Source of the DNA: Fidelibacterota bacterium
GTDB lineage: Bacteria > Fidelibacterota > Marinisomatia > SCGC-AAA003-L08 > TS1B11
Assembly: GCA_004124295.1 (NCBI GenBank)
Contig: SCKI01000010.1
Location: forward strand, 1-64,000
Length of the DNA: 64,000 nt
Reading direction: 5' to 3'
The notes under the pieces are model-generated. The model did not search any database. It was given only the letters and a program-made list of their open reading frames with translations, and was not told the DNA's origin. Each line of letters starts with the position of its first letter. Within the stretch, counting starts at the first letter, position 1. The position numbers were made by a program, and so were the translations under genes. Positions 26,881 to 35,900 of this stretch are shown piece after piece.

Positions 26881-27249
26881 TTATTTTTCGACATACCCTA
26901 ATTTTTCTAATTGCCTTTTGACTATTGATTCTATCCCGTCATTTAATTCCTCATCAAACACGCTCTCCATCATTTCTCGTGAATCGGCACTTATCAATCT
27001 TGCTGCGAGTGACTCACAAAGATCACTCATTGATTCATAACCAATAACCGGAATACCAATAGAATCACTACGCATAAGTGCGCCATCTTTCGACGTTATC
27101 TTGCCAATTATAAACCGCCATTGTATTTCCTCGAACAGAACCGAATCCTTTTCCTCTGGGTTGTTCTTCCTTAGCATTTGATACATCTTATTTACATGCT
27201 TTACCATGTTCCGTATCACTCTCTGTTTGAATCTACCGATTTTCTTCAA
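26881..27249 (-). CDS. AT-rich orphan gene, unknown function
   Basis: 122 residues, soluble and helical: a basic N-terminus (MKKIGRFKQRVIRNMVKHVN), EEIQWRFIIGKITSKDGAL, then an acidic C-terminal half (SADSREMMESVFDEELNDGI). GC content is clearly lower than the core genes, which points to horizontal acquisition. No family recognised. Located among toxin-antitoxin genes on the same strand, but without a visible partner. Confidence 0.6.
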   Translation of the reverse strand: MKKIGRFKQRVIRNMVKHVNKMYQMLRKNNPEEKDSVLFEEIQWRFIIGKITSKDGALMRSDSIGIPVIGYESMSDLCESLAARLISADSREMMESVFDEELNDGIESIVKRQLEKLGYVEK

Positions 27250-27318
27250 GAGTCAACCTCCCTCGTCCAGATACGATTACCCGTACGGCAACCGTACACA
27301 AAGCGCTGCATCGGCACT

Positions 27319-27390
27319 GCCTAACTATGGTGTAGAGCAGCTACGAGCAGCAAGGCTGTTCCGCAGTCTATCTCCAGGTGCTCGTTAGGG
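27319..27390 (-). other. attC-like inverted-end element
   Basis: Read on the minus strand, a CCCTAAC end (27390-27384) and a GTTAGGC end (27325-27319) are complementary and 72 bp apart in total, beginning 18 bp after the stop of the 84-residue gene at 27408. GTTAGGC fits the GTTRRRY core of integron attC sites. The first base of the other end does not fit RYYYAAC, and the inner L boxes are weak, although GAGCAGC/GCTGTTC can pair around an AAG loop inside. Confidence 0.25.
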
Positions 27391-27407
27391 GTAATATCTA
27401 GATTTAC

Positions 27408-27662
27408 TCAAAGTTCTCCAATTAGATAGTTTGCTAATGCAACTTCCCACAATACTGGATATCCAACTCTTGGTCCTATCTTGCCAAATTGTAGAATTAC
27501 ATCGCCGGTATTGTATGCTTTTTCAAAATATTTAAAACTAATTCCGCATCTTGCATAAACGTAAGATTGCCGGGCACCCTTGAACTTCTTGTGCGGCAGG
27601 AGCAATATCCTATCTTGTGAAATCAATTCCTTAAGCTTTTGATAATTGGCTTTCTTGGACAC
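27408..27662 (-). CDS. AT-rich small orphan gene
   Basis: 84 residues starting MSKKANYQKLKELISQDRI. It contains a beta-rich middle (YVYARCGISFKYFEKAYNTG, DVILQFGKIGPRVGYP) and a hydrophobic end (LWEVALANYLIGEL). No membrane helix or known motif. Low GC like the gene at 26881. It ends 18 bp before an attC-like element, the position a gene cassette would show. Nothing firm can be said of function. Confidence 0.55.
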   Translation of the reverse strand: MSKKANYQKLKELISQDRILLLPHKKFKGARQSYVYARCGISFKYFEKAYNTGDVILQFGKIGPRVGYPVLWEVALANYLIGEL

Positions 27663-27678
27663 CGCTGGCTTTGCTCCT

Positions 27679-27975
27679 TTATGGGAGATACCGTTCTATA
27701 TCCAATGCGCCGTGAAATACACCGAGTATCTCGATTATATTTTCACTCGAGAGAAGATAAGCGATCCGATAATGCCCATAAAGCAGAATCCGGATTTCCC
27801 CTTTTGGTTCCGAGCGATACGCGTATCCCGCCTCCGGATATTTCTTAAGCAGTTGAACCTTATTGTAAATTTTTTCCACAACCCGCCCTGCCGCATCAGG
27901 ATTGTCTTGGGCTATGTAATCATGGATATCCTTGAGCCACGTCTCGGCCTCAGCCGTCCATCTTATTTTTGCCAC
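27679..27975 (-). CDS. RelE/ParE-family toxin
   Basis: 98 residues with the RelE/ParE fold pattern: IRWTAEAETWLKDIHDYIAQ, DNPDAAGRVVEKIYNKVQLL, PEAGYAYRSEPKGEIRILLY, GHYRIAYLL...IIEILGVFHGALD. The 'YRI.Y......I.Il.v.H..rd' ending is typical of ParE-like toxins that act on gyrase or of RelE-like nucleases; which target applies cannot be decided. Its start overlaps the 3' end of the antitoxin gene (27963-27975), the usual antitoxin-first layout. Confidence 0.88.
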   Translation of the reverse strand: MAKIRWTAEAETWLKDIHDYIAQDNPDAAGRVVEKIYNKVQLLKKYPEAGYAYRSEPKGEIRILLYGHYRIAYLLSSENIIEILGVFHGALDIERYLP

Positions 27976-28148
27976 GAGCGGGTGCGGCGCTCCATTTCCT
28001 CATTTGATATCACGCGGCCCTTCTCAGAATCCTTAAGGCCTCGCTCGACCATGCGTTCGAATGCGAGTTCTCGCATGATTTCTTCATAGGTCGCATCGTC
28101 CGGCTGGGCCTCAACAATTTCTCTCATCTTTTCCTTTACATTTTCCAT
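27963..28148 (-). CDS. Antitoxin partner of the RelE/ParE toxin at 27679
   Basis: 61 residues, highly charged: VKEKMREIVEAQPDDATYEE, IMRELAFERMVERGLKDSEK, GRVISNEEMERRTRSWQK. The 'ddatyeeil.eL.f...v..gl.ds..Gr.is.eE...r...w' pattern is common in small antitoxins paired with ParE/RelE toxins. No clear DNA-binding N-terminal domain is visible. It overlaps the toxin gene by 13 bp. Confidence 0.85.
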   Translation of the reverse strand: MENVKEKMREIVEAQPDDATYEEIMRELAFERMVERGLKDSEKGRVISNEEMERRTRSWQK

Positions 28149-28323
28149 AGAAATCCCCTCCGTATAAGACCTGGCGGTTTGACGATAACTTGCGTGTCGA
28201 GGCGCACTCGCTTCGCCAATACAGGGCGCCGAGACCCGCTGACACCATTACACCGGTAATGCAAACCATCCTACCACAATCCTCAAGGTGAATGCGGTGC
28301 AGAATACCTGATCGCTGAGCTTG

Positions 28324-28620
28324 CTATGTGCGGCTTTTCCACCGGCGTGGATCTCGGCTAGCATGGAGTATAGCAATAACCACGACAGTCGTCTCTTCAA
28401 TCCGGCAATAGACGCCGAAAGGAAAGCGATGGATCAGCACACGCCGAGTATTTCTATGAATGATCGGGTACCTTTGTGGTGCTTCAGCAATCGCCGAAAA
28501 AACCTCGAGAACCACATCAAGGAATTCGTGGCCCAAACCTGATCTCCGCTCCTCATACCAAGCCGCGGCCTCCGACAAGTCTTTCGCTGTTTCTGGTCGG
28601 AGACGAACATCAAGGGTCAT
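28324..28620 (-). CDS. RelE/ParE-family toxin, second pair
   Basis: 98 residues: VRLRPETAKDLSEAAAWYEE, RRSGLGHEFLDVVLEVFSAI, PQRYPIIHRNTRRVLIHRFP, FGVYCRIEETTVVVIAILHA, SRDPRRW. This is the classic ParE-like toxin paired with TIGR02574-type antitoxins ('a..wYe....glg..Fl..v......i...P..yp......r..l...FPy.v.y.......v.aV.H..R.P..W'). Its start overlaps the antitoxin stop (28617-28620). Confidence 0.9.
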   Translation of the reverse strand: MTLDVRLRPETAKDLSEAAAWYEERRSGLGHEFLDVVLEVFSAIAEAPQRYPIIHRNTRRVLIHRFPFGVYCRIEETTVVVIAILHASRDPRRWKSRT

Positions 28621-28826
28621 AGATTGCGTCGGATATCAGCTACCGTGTCTCCAGCCAAACGCCCACGGTCCTTATCGGTCTCGTAGGCATCAAGACGCCG
28701 GTCGAGTTCATCCCTTTGTTCGTCGGTGAGGGGGAGTGCTTGCTGGTCCGCCGCGATGCTATCCCACAGATCCTCAACGAGTTGGATCCTCTCTTCGACA
28801 GGCAGACCGTGCAGTTTGGAATTCAT
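28617..28826 (-). CDS. Addiction-module antitoxin (TIGR02574-like)
   Basis: 69 residues: GLPVEERIQLVEDLWDSIAA, LTDEQRDELDRRLDAYETDK. The 'Lp..eRiqLvedLWdSia......lt..q..eLdrRl..y' signature is that of the CHP02574 addiction-module component. It lies directly upstream of, and overlaps by 4 bp, the ParE-like toxin it should neutralise. Confidence 0.92.
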   Translation of the reverse strand: MNSKLHGLPVEERIQLVEDLWDSIAADQQALPLTDEQRDELDRRLDAYETDKDRGRLAGDTVADIRRNL

Positions 28827-28920
28827 CTTAGCCCCTGTTCATTTCTGATGACTGGTTATAGGCAACTCACTGGGCCGCCCATGCCAAATGCTGAAGGCTG
28901 CTGGCTAAGCGCTGACGGCC

Positions 28921-30267
28921 CTAGTACCGGTAGCCCTCCGGCTTGAAGGGGCCATCCTGGCTGATGCCCAGATATTCGGCCTGGTCAGCCGTCAACCGGG
29001 TGAGGGTCACGCCGAGTTTGTCCAGGTGCAGCCGGGCCACCTCTTCATCCAGCTCCTTGGGCAACAGATGCAGCTTCGTGTCGAGATCGTCCTTCCACAG
29101 GCTGATCTGGGCCAACACCTGGTTGGTAAAGGAGGTCGACATGACGAACGAAGGATGCCCGGTGGCATTGCCCAGGTTCACCAACCGGCCCCGGCTCAGC
29201 AGGATGATGCTGTGGCCGTCCGGGAAAGTGAACTGGTCAACCTGGGGCTTGATGTTTTCCTCAGTGATGCCCGCGCTGGTCTCCAGGTAGCGCACGTCAA
29301 TTTCGTCATCGAAATGGCCGATGTTGCAGACGATGGCGTTGTTCTTCATGCGGGACATATGCTCACCCGTAATCACATCCTTACACCCGGTCGCCGTAAC
29401 AAATATATCGCCGATTTCGGCAGCGGCATCCATGGTCACAACCTCAAAGCCCTCCATGGCGGCCTGCAGCGCGTTGATGGGATCGATCTCGGTGATCAGC
29501 ACCCGGGCGCCATAACCAACCATGGACTGGGCGGAACCTTTGCCCACGTCGCCATAGCCGGCCACCACGACGATTTTCCCGGCCATCATGATATCCGTGG
29601 CGCGCTTGATGCCATCGGCCAACGATTCCCGCACGCCATACTTGTTGTCAAACTTTGATTTTGTCACCGAGTCGTTCACATTGATCGCCGGAAAAGGCAG
29701 TTTGCCGGCTTTATCCAGCTGCATAAGACGATGGACGCCGGTGGTGGTCTCCTCCGAGACGCCCTTGATCTTCCCCACCAATTCCGGGTGTTTCTCCATC
29801 ACCACCTGGGTGAGATCACCGCCATCATCCAACAGCAGGTTTGGACCCTGTCCATCGGCAAAATGGATGGTCTGTTCAACGGCCCACCAGTATTCTTCTT
29901 CCGACTCGCCTTTCCATGCGAAAACGGGCAGACCTCTATCGGCAATGGCCGCGGCTGCGTGATCCTGTGTGGAGTATATATTGCATGAGGACCAACGCAC
30001 ATCAGCCCCTAATTCCACCAGTGTCTCGATGAGGACGGCTGTCTGGATGGTCATATGGATGGACCCGGCAATTCTTGCGCCTGCTAACGGCCGGCTGTCC
30101 CGGTATTTTTCCCTGAGCGCCATCAGACCGGGCATTTCGACCTCAGCCAGTGCAATTTCCTTGCGGCCAAACGCGGCCAATCCGATATCGGCTACCTTAT
30201 AATCAGGCGCCGTTGTGGGTTGTTTCTCTATCATTTCACCCGTTTTCGGGACGTCCTGGACAGCCAT
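28921..30267 (-). CDS. ahcY: S-adenosylhomocysteinase
   Basis: 448 residues. Hydrolyses S-adenosylhomocysteine to adenosine and homocysteine, NAD-dependent, clearing the product inhibitor of methyltransferases. Signatures: [37 protein letters not shown], substrate residues in [20 protein letters not shown]-binding [33 protein letters not shown] and the C-terminal PFKPEGYRY that reaches the neighbouring subunit's NAD site. AAAGGA lies about 4 nt before the ATG. Monocistronic. I looked for an SAH riboswitch in the 5' leader and did not see its consensus. Confidence 0.98.
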   Translation of the reverse strand: MAVQDVPKTGEMIEKQPTTAPDYKVADIGLAAFGRKEIALAEVEMPGLMALREKYRDSRPLAGARIAGSIHMTIQTAVLIETLVELGADVRWSSCNIYSTQDHAAAAIADRGLPVFAWKGESEEEYWWAVEQTIHFADGQGPNLLLDDGGDLTQVVMEKHPELVGKIKGVSEETTTGVHRLMQLDKAGKLPFPAINVNDSVTKSKFDNKYGVRESLADGIKRATDIMMAGKIVVVAGYGDVGKGSAQSMVGYGARVLITEIDPINALQAAMEGFEVVTMDAAAEIGDIFVTATGCKDVITGEHMSRMKNNAIVCNIGHFDDEIDVRYLETSAGITEENIKPQVDQFTFPDGHSIILLSRGRLVNLGNATGHPSFVMSTSFTNQVLAQISLWKDDLDTKLHLLPKELDEEVARLHLDKLGVTLTRLTADQAEYLGISQDGPFKPEGYRY

Positions 30268-30400
30268 TCATAATCCTTTCTCAACGCAAATAATTGACCT
30301 TTATAAGCGATGTGAAAGTTACGGCTTGGTTATTCGGGGATGTATTTTTTCAGGTAGATCGAAGCGGGGCCGGCCACTGTCCTGAGTCTTGGCTCCAGCC

Positions 30401-31519
30401 CTATTGCCCCTCGCCCCACAGTCCGGCAATCCAGGGACCAAATGCCAGGGTAGCGGTAAGGCCGGGGCTGTCGATACCGAACATATTCACCCAGCCGGGG
30501 GAACCGGCTTCCGCTTCATCGCGGATAAGGAAGTCGCTGAGATATTCGCCAGCCCGGTAGATGTGGGGCCGTACACCGGCCCAGTCCGGTTCCAGGGTGT
30601 GGGCTGCGATGCCGGGCCAGTAGAGCGCCACTGCCGTCCGGAAATCAGCGGCCCGCTGGGGATCGACGATGAAATCGGGTTCCTCGCCATCCAGATACTC
30701 GGCGTCGGGGCCGAGCCGCACCTCATCCAGCAAGTCGAGGCGCAGGTGAATGCCCAGGCCGTGGTCGCTGGGCAGGGGATAGATCAGATGCTCGAAGGCG
30801 CCCCGGGCGCCCGGCACCCGGAAATAGGAGCCCTTGCACAGGCGCAGACGGTAACCCCGGTCGGCGTAGTCGAAACCGGCTGCCCCGGCCACATCCAGGG
30901 CCCCCAGCCCGGCGCTATTGATGACCCTCTCCGTGGGGACAGCCACCGTTTCGCCGGCCGCATCGGTCAGGGTGATCTCGAATCCGTCCCCGCTGGGGGC
31001 CATGCTGCTGAAGGTGCTCTGCAACGCCAGGTCGCCGCCGCCGGCCTGGAACTCCCCGGCCAGCTGGCGCATGAAAGCCTCCGCCGACAATATACCCGAG
31101 CTGGGACTGTAGAGGGCCGCGAAGGGCGACAATCCGGCGTAGATCCGGCGGACAGCGCCCCGCTCCAGGAGGGCCACATCGCCGGCCCCGTTATCCCGGG
31201 CCTGATGGTAGAGTTGCTCGAGCTGGTCCTCCGCTTCCGGCGCCGCCAACACATACTTGCCGCACTGCCGGTAGGGCAGGTCGCGCTGCTCGAGGTAATG
31301 GTACAGCCGTTCCCGGCCGCTTACGCAAAGCTCCGCCTTGAGAGAACCGGCGGGATAGTAGAGACCGGCGTGGATAACCTCGCTGTTGCGGGCGCTGATG
31401 CCCTGGCCGAAGGCGGCCTCGCGCTCCACCAGCAGGCAACGCCAGCCCCGCTCGACCTGGAAATAGCGGCCCAGCCCCAGGCCTGCGGCCCCCGCGCCGA
31501 TGATCACCAGTTCATACAT
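30401..31519 (-). CDS. lhgO: L-2-hydroxyglutarate oxidase-like FAD enzyme
   Basis: 372 residues of the DAO (glycine/D-amino-acid oxidase) fold. FAD dinucleotide motif at the N-terminus (LVIIGAGAAGLGLGRYF), then SARNSEVIHAGLYYPAGSLK, the hallmark of the L-2-hydroxyglutarate oxidase/dehydrogenase group, and C-terminal DWAGVRPHIYRAGEY with NMFGIDSPGLTATLAFGP. It would oxidise L-2-hydroxyglutarate to 2-oxoglutarate. It is shorter than E. coli LhgO (~420), so a sister dehydrogenase acting on a related 2-hydroxy acid is possible. Lies 133 bp upstream of ahcY on the same strand but probably has its own promoter. Confidence 0.85.
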   Translation of the reverse strand: MYELVIIGAGAAGLGLGRYFQVERGWRCLLVEREAAFGQGISARNSEVIHAGLYYPAGSLKAELCVSGRERLYHYLEQRDLPYRQCGKYVLAAPEAEDQLEQLYHQARDNGAGDVALLERGAVRRIYAGLSPFAALYSPSSGILSAEAFMRQLAGEFQAGGGDLALQSTFSSMAPSGDGFEITLTDAAGETVAVPTERVINSAGLGALDVAGAAGFDYADRGYRLRLCKGSYFRVPGARGAFEHLIYPLPSDHGLGIHLRLDLLDEVRLGPDAEYLDGEEPDFIVDPQRAADFRTAVALYWPGIAAHTLEPDWAGVRPHIYRAGEYLSDFLIRDEAEAGSPGWVNMFGIDSPGLTATLAFGPWIAGLWGEGQ

Positions 31520-31715
31520 TGCCCCTGATCCTGTCTGCCCCAGCCATTGATGATAGCCCGGCCATTCATGAAATCGCCGATAATCTGTCCGGCTGCCGGG
31601 AAGCTATCCCCGGCCATGGAGCGAGGCGAACGAATTCTTGTACGCTGGCGGCCGGCACCAATAAATTGCCGCCGGTTGGAGTGACTTCCACGATTCGCAA
31701 ATTGAGGACCTGTCC

Positions 31716-32288
31716 ATGCCGCTAAAAAGTATCCTGCAATTGACCGCACTGGCCCTGATATCGTCAGCCTGCGGCAAGGTGGAATCCCACGAGCTCCGCC
31801 TTACGCACCCGCCTATCGTCTTCGGAGAATATGTTACCCAGACTGCCAGCACAGCCGATTTCGCCGGTCTGGAGGTAGAGGTCGCCATACCCGGACGGCG
31901 GCCGGAATACCAAACCCGGACCATCAAGGATAACGTGGTGCTGTCAAACCGGCGCCAGGCGGTGGATATCACCCTGAACAATCCTGCGGATCAGACCGCC
32001 CTGGCCCCGCAGGTGGTGACTGTCGCTTTCTACGACGGCCCCACCGGCGAACTGCTGGAAGTGCTCAGCTTCAGCAGCGCGGTCATTGCCCCCGGCGGAC
32101 AGATCACGACGACCCTGGAAACGGCGCATAAGGCCCCCTCCGGCACCTATTATTGGTCGTACCAGATTGATCTGGCCGAGGACTGGGAAATGGCGCTGGA
32201 GACCTGGGCCGCGGCAGCCACAGAGGAAGTCGAGGATGACGGCTGGGATGCTGAGGGCGACGATGGCTGGGAGGACGAGGACTGGTAA
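31716..32288 (+). CDS. Lipoprotein with acidic Trp-rich tail
   Basis: 190 residues. Lipobox LISSAC (lipidated Cys19) follows a short hydrophobic signal. The body (about 25-155) is beta-rich (EVAIPGRRPEYQTRTIKDNV, LAPQVVTVAFYDGPTGELLE) and looks like an immunoglobulin-like sandwich. The last ~25 residues are nearly all Asp/Glu/Gly/Trp (EEVEDDGWDAEGDDGWEDED), with two or three DDGW units. Such tails bind cations or basic partners, though this is an inference. It converges on the TPR lipoprotein gene with only 18 bp between stops. An acidic low-complexity tract recurs in the outer-membrane-like protein at 39819. Confidence 0.75.
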   Translation: MPLKSILQLTALALISSACGKVESHELRLTHPPIVFGEYVTQTASTADFAGLEVEVAIPGRRPEYQTRTIKDNVVLSNRRQAVDITLNNPADQTALAPQVVTVAFYDGPTGELLEVLSFSSAVIAPGGQITTTLETAHKAPSGTYYWSYQIDLAEDWEMALETWAAAATEEVEDDGWDAEGDDGWEDEDW

Positions 32289-32306
32289 ACCGGCCGCTGT
32301 GATCCT

Positions 32307-32921
32307 CTAGGAGCCGGAGGCCAGGTCTTGCAGCTTGGCAGCCAGTGCAGAGCGCCCCGCCACCGTGCTGACGTTGGCGTTAAAGGTGGCATCGAGTTTT
32401 TTGACCCAGACCAGACTGGAGTCAAATTCGGCCTGGCCATAAAAGCCGGTGGCCACCGTCAACATCAAATCTTCGTAGGTCAGCGATATGTCCCGCTTGA
32501 ATATCCATAGGGGCGTCTGGATGAGGGCCTCCTTGGCATCGGTCACCGCCGTGATGAACTCGCCCAGGGCCAGGCGGGCAAAGGCCCGGCCGGCCAGCGC
32601 CTCGGTGCCAACCTCGCTGCCAGCCTCAGTCGTGTCACCAAAAATAATGGCCTGGATAAAGTTGATCTCGCTCGTATCGGGGATGCCGAGCTGGATGTAG
32701 GTCCAGCCGAGACCGTTCCAGGTATCTGCGTAAGTCTCATCAAGCGCCAGCCCGTCATCGAACTGCTGCAGGGCCCCAGCGTAATCCCCTTGAATCCATA
32801 GCTCCCAGCCGTATTCGGTGTAATCGGGAGTCTCGGGCACCAGTTTTTCCCGGCAGGCGCTGCCGGCCAGCAGGATGACGGCTGCCCAGAGCAACGCGCG
32901 GACGGTATGCGCAGTTTTCAT
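32307..32921 (-). CDS. TPR-repeat lipoprotein
   Basis: 204 residues. Signal with lipobox LAGSAC (Cys23), then two to three TPR units (EYGWELWIQGDYAGALQQFD, LDETYADTWNGLGWTYIQLG, GRAFARLALGEFITAVTDAK). TPRs bind other proteins. Its ATG lies one base after the stop of the giant repeat protein gene upstream, so the two are almost certainly one transcription and translation unit. It may anchor or help assemble the giant protein at the envelope (inference). Confidence 0.82.
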   Translation of the reverse strand: MKTAHTVRALLWAAVILLAGSACREKLVPETPDYTEYGWELWIQGDYAGALQQFDDGLALDETYADTWNGLGWTYIQLGIPDTSEINFIQAIIFGDTTEAGSEVGTEALAGRAFARLALGEFITAVTDAKEALIQTPLWIFKRDISLTYEDLMLTVATGFYGQAEFDSSLVWVKKLDATFNANVSTVAGRSALAAKLQDLASGS

Positions 32922-32922
32922 C

Positions 32923-35900
32923 TTATCTCACCAGCGCCATTTTGTGGGTGAAATTCCGGCCACTGCTGGTTTCGAGCCTGACGAAATAAATGCCGCTGGA
33001 CACGGCCCGGCCCCGCTGGTCCCGGCCATCCCATACAATGTCGTAGCGCCCCGAAGGCAGGGCGCCGTCGACCAGGGTGGCTATGCGCTGCCCCAACAGG
33101 TTATAGATCACCACTGTCGCCTGCTGGTCCGGTCCATCCAGCAGACCTAAATCGAAGACGATATGCGTCTCCGGATTGAACGGATTGGGATAGTTGGCCT
33201 GCAGGCTCGTGGTGAGCGGCACGATGATGGTCCGGGGGCCGCGGCGGAATTCCCCGGCGCGACGGGTCCAGGCGACCAGCCGACCGCCCTCATCCACCGT
33301 TAACAGTTCCTGCCAACGGTTGCCCGGTTCCAGGATATAAATGGCCTGGCCCGAGTCAGCATCCCTTGATGCGCTGCGCCGCAGATGAATTTTCACCGGT
33401 TTATCGAATATCTGCCCCGGCGATCCCAGGCGGTACATGCCGCCCGTGCCCGAGGCTCCGAAGCCGGTGGAATCGATGAGCACCATGAGGCGGTCGGTAG
33501 GCACCGCACCGGCCGGCGCCACAGCAGCGAAGGCCCCATCCAGGGAGGCCACACTCCAGGGCTCCTGGGCCAGGGCCAGGGCAATGACGGTCGTCACGGT
33601 GATGGATGTATCGCCGAGGGCCGTGCTGCCGGTAGCCACGAAATCGAAGGTGCCCACCGAGTCGAGCTTGTGGGTCGCCAGGTAGGTGAAGGAATCGATG
33701 ACGGCCAAGGTGGCAGCCGTGCCGCCTATGGTCAGGGTGATTGAGTTGGCCATGGCCAGGGTGTCGATGACCATGACCTGCAAATGCTCATCCAAAGCGC
33801 TGTTTTGCACCACGCCGATAGTCAGCCGTGCCTTGTCGATGATGCGGACCCCATCGCTGGTGATGGCGGCGGTACGGTTGCCGGCGGCATCAGTGGCCCG
33901 GACAGTGGAATAATAGAACTGCTTGTAAATCAGCGCCTGGGTGATGGTAAAGGTGGTGTCGATGCCGTTGCCGGTCCAGTCCACCACATCCGAGTCACCG
34001 GCGGTGGTGCCCAGAGCATATTCGTACAGGGCGATAGGCGAGGCGGGATCGGTGAAGCCGCTGAAGGACCCCCGGTAGCGCGTCTGGACCCGGGTCGAAT
34101 CGACATCCAGCGAATCGGGGGCGTCGAGCAGGCTGGCGCCCGTGATGAGCGGGGCCAGGGTATCGTAGGTCATCAGCGTTACGCTGGCGGTATCGGCGTT
34201 GCCGGCGGCATCATTACCGATGATTTCGATGCGGTATTCACCCCCCTGCGCCAGCGGCGGGGGACTGGTTAACACGCCACTGTGGAGACCAGCGGCAATC
34301 TCGGCCGCCGTCAGGACCTGCACATGGGGCGTCGCGCCATCGCTGACCCCGGCATTGGCCAACCAGGTCCAGGTGATGGTGCCGGCATCGAGAGTCTCAC
34401 CCAGCGAATAGTCCACCGCTGTGGTCTTGACATAAGCCGAGGCAGCGGGGGAGGTGACCGCGATCACCGGAGCAATGTTATCCACCTTGAAGGTGTTGGT
34501 GCCCCCGGAGATGTGCACCACCGTATTGCCGGCCAGATCCTTGGCATCCACCGTAACCGTGGCGAAGCCGTCATTCCCGGCTGGGACGGCAACCTGAAAG
34601 GTCCAGATCGTATCCTGTCCGATGTTGACCATGGGTGTATCGGCGATGTCGCTGCCGCTGCCGGCATAATCAAAGGTCAGCCTGGGGATGGCCAGGAGCG
34701 GTTCCTCGAAGACGAAGGTCAGGTCAATATTCTCGCTCTCCCGGGCCAGGGAGTCGGAGTAGGCCACCGTGTAGCCCGGCGCCACATTGTCCAGCACCAG
34801 TTTATCAGGGTCGGTGATGTTACCCACCGGCAAGGCGTTACCGGCCAGATCGGTGGCACTGGTCAGGGTCAGGGTGACCGTCCCGCTGTTGTCCGTGGGC
34901 AGGATGGCCTCATAAGTGTAGACGGTGGTGCTGGTGGAATCCAGGGTTGCCGGCCCGATCACAGTCGGATTGTAGGTGAGGGTGATGTCCGGGGCTATCT
35001 GCAGGGCCTCATCGGCAGTGGCGGTGATCAGCACCGTATCGCCGGCCATGCCCAGGGTGTCACTGTAGGTAAAGGTGAGACTGGGGGGGGTGGTGTCGAT
35101 GATCAGGGCCTTCCCCAGAGCCAGCGAACCGGCTCCGCCGGGACTGGCCAGTGTCAGCACGGCAGCGTTGCCGGCAGGATCGGCCAGCGTGCCGCCATTC
35201 AGAGCCAGCGAAGTGGTGCCGGCAAAGTCGAGGTCGGCGCTGGTTTCTCCGGCAGCCACGGTGTAGACGAACAGGATCGTATCATTGGCCGAACCGGAGG
35301 TATAATCGACGACGGCATCGCTGGCGCCGGTCTCCAGGGTGATCTGGGGCGTGCCGCCGACGGTGATGTCCTCGTCGAACACGACCTCGATGGCGATGGC
35401 GCTGCCGGCGTTGTAGGAGCCGTCAGTCGTGGGCGAAATGACCTCCAGCACCGTGGGCGGCGTCGTATCAATGAGGAAGTCCTGACTGTCGCCCAGCGAT
35501 CCGCTGGCTCCGGCGGCAGGCAGGGTCACCGGCGAAACCACATTCCCGGCCACATCGGTGATGGTGGCGGCATTGAGCAGGAACGGCGTGCCGGTAATAT
35601 AGTCCAGGTCGGCGCTGGTCTCTCCGGCCGATACGGTGTAGTTAAAGGTCAGGGTGTCGCTGCCCGACCCGCTGGACATGCTCACCTGCGGATCGGTGGC
35701 CCCGGTTTCCAGCACCAGCAGCGGGGGGCCACCGGCAACAGTTACATCCTCATCAAACACAACGTCTATAGCCAGCAGGTCGCCCGCCATGTAAGCGCCG
35801 TCGGCATCCTCGGACGAAACCAGCAGCACCGTCGGCACCACCGTATCAATGTCAATGGCCTTGGCGCCACTGAGGGAGGCCGGACCGTTGGGCGTGTCGA

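Noticed and set aside
30268-30400. SAH riboswitch before ahcY
   Set aside because: No match to the conserved SAH-riboswitch core was seen in the leader.
30389-31528. A 379-codon plus-strand frame opposite the FAD enzyme
   Set aside because: The minus strand has an unmistakable FAD motif and full family pattern; the plus reading has none.
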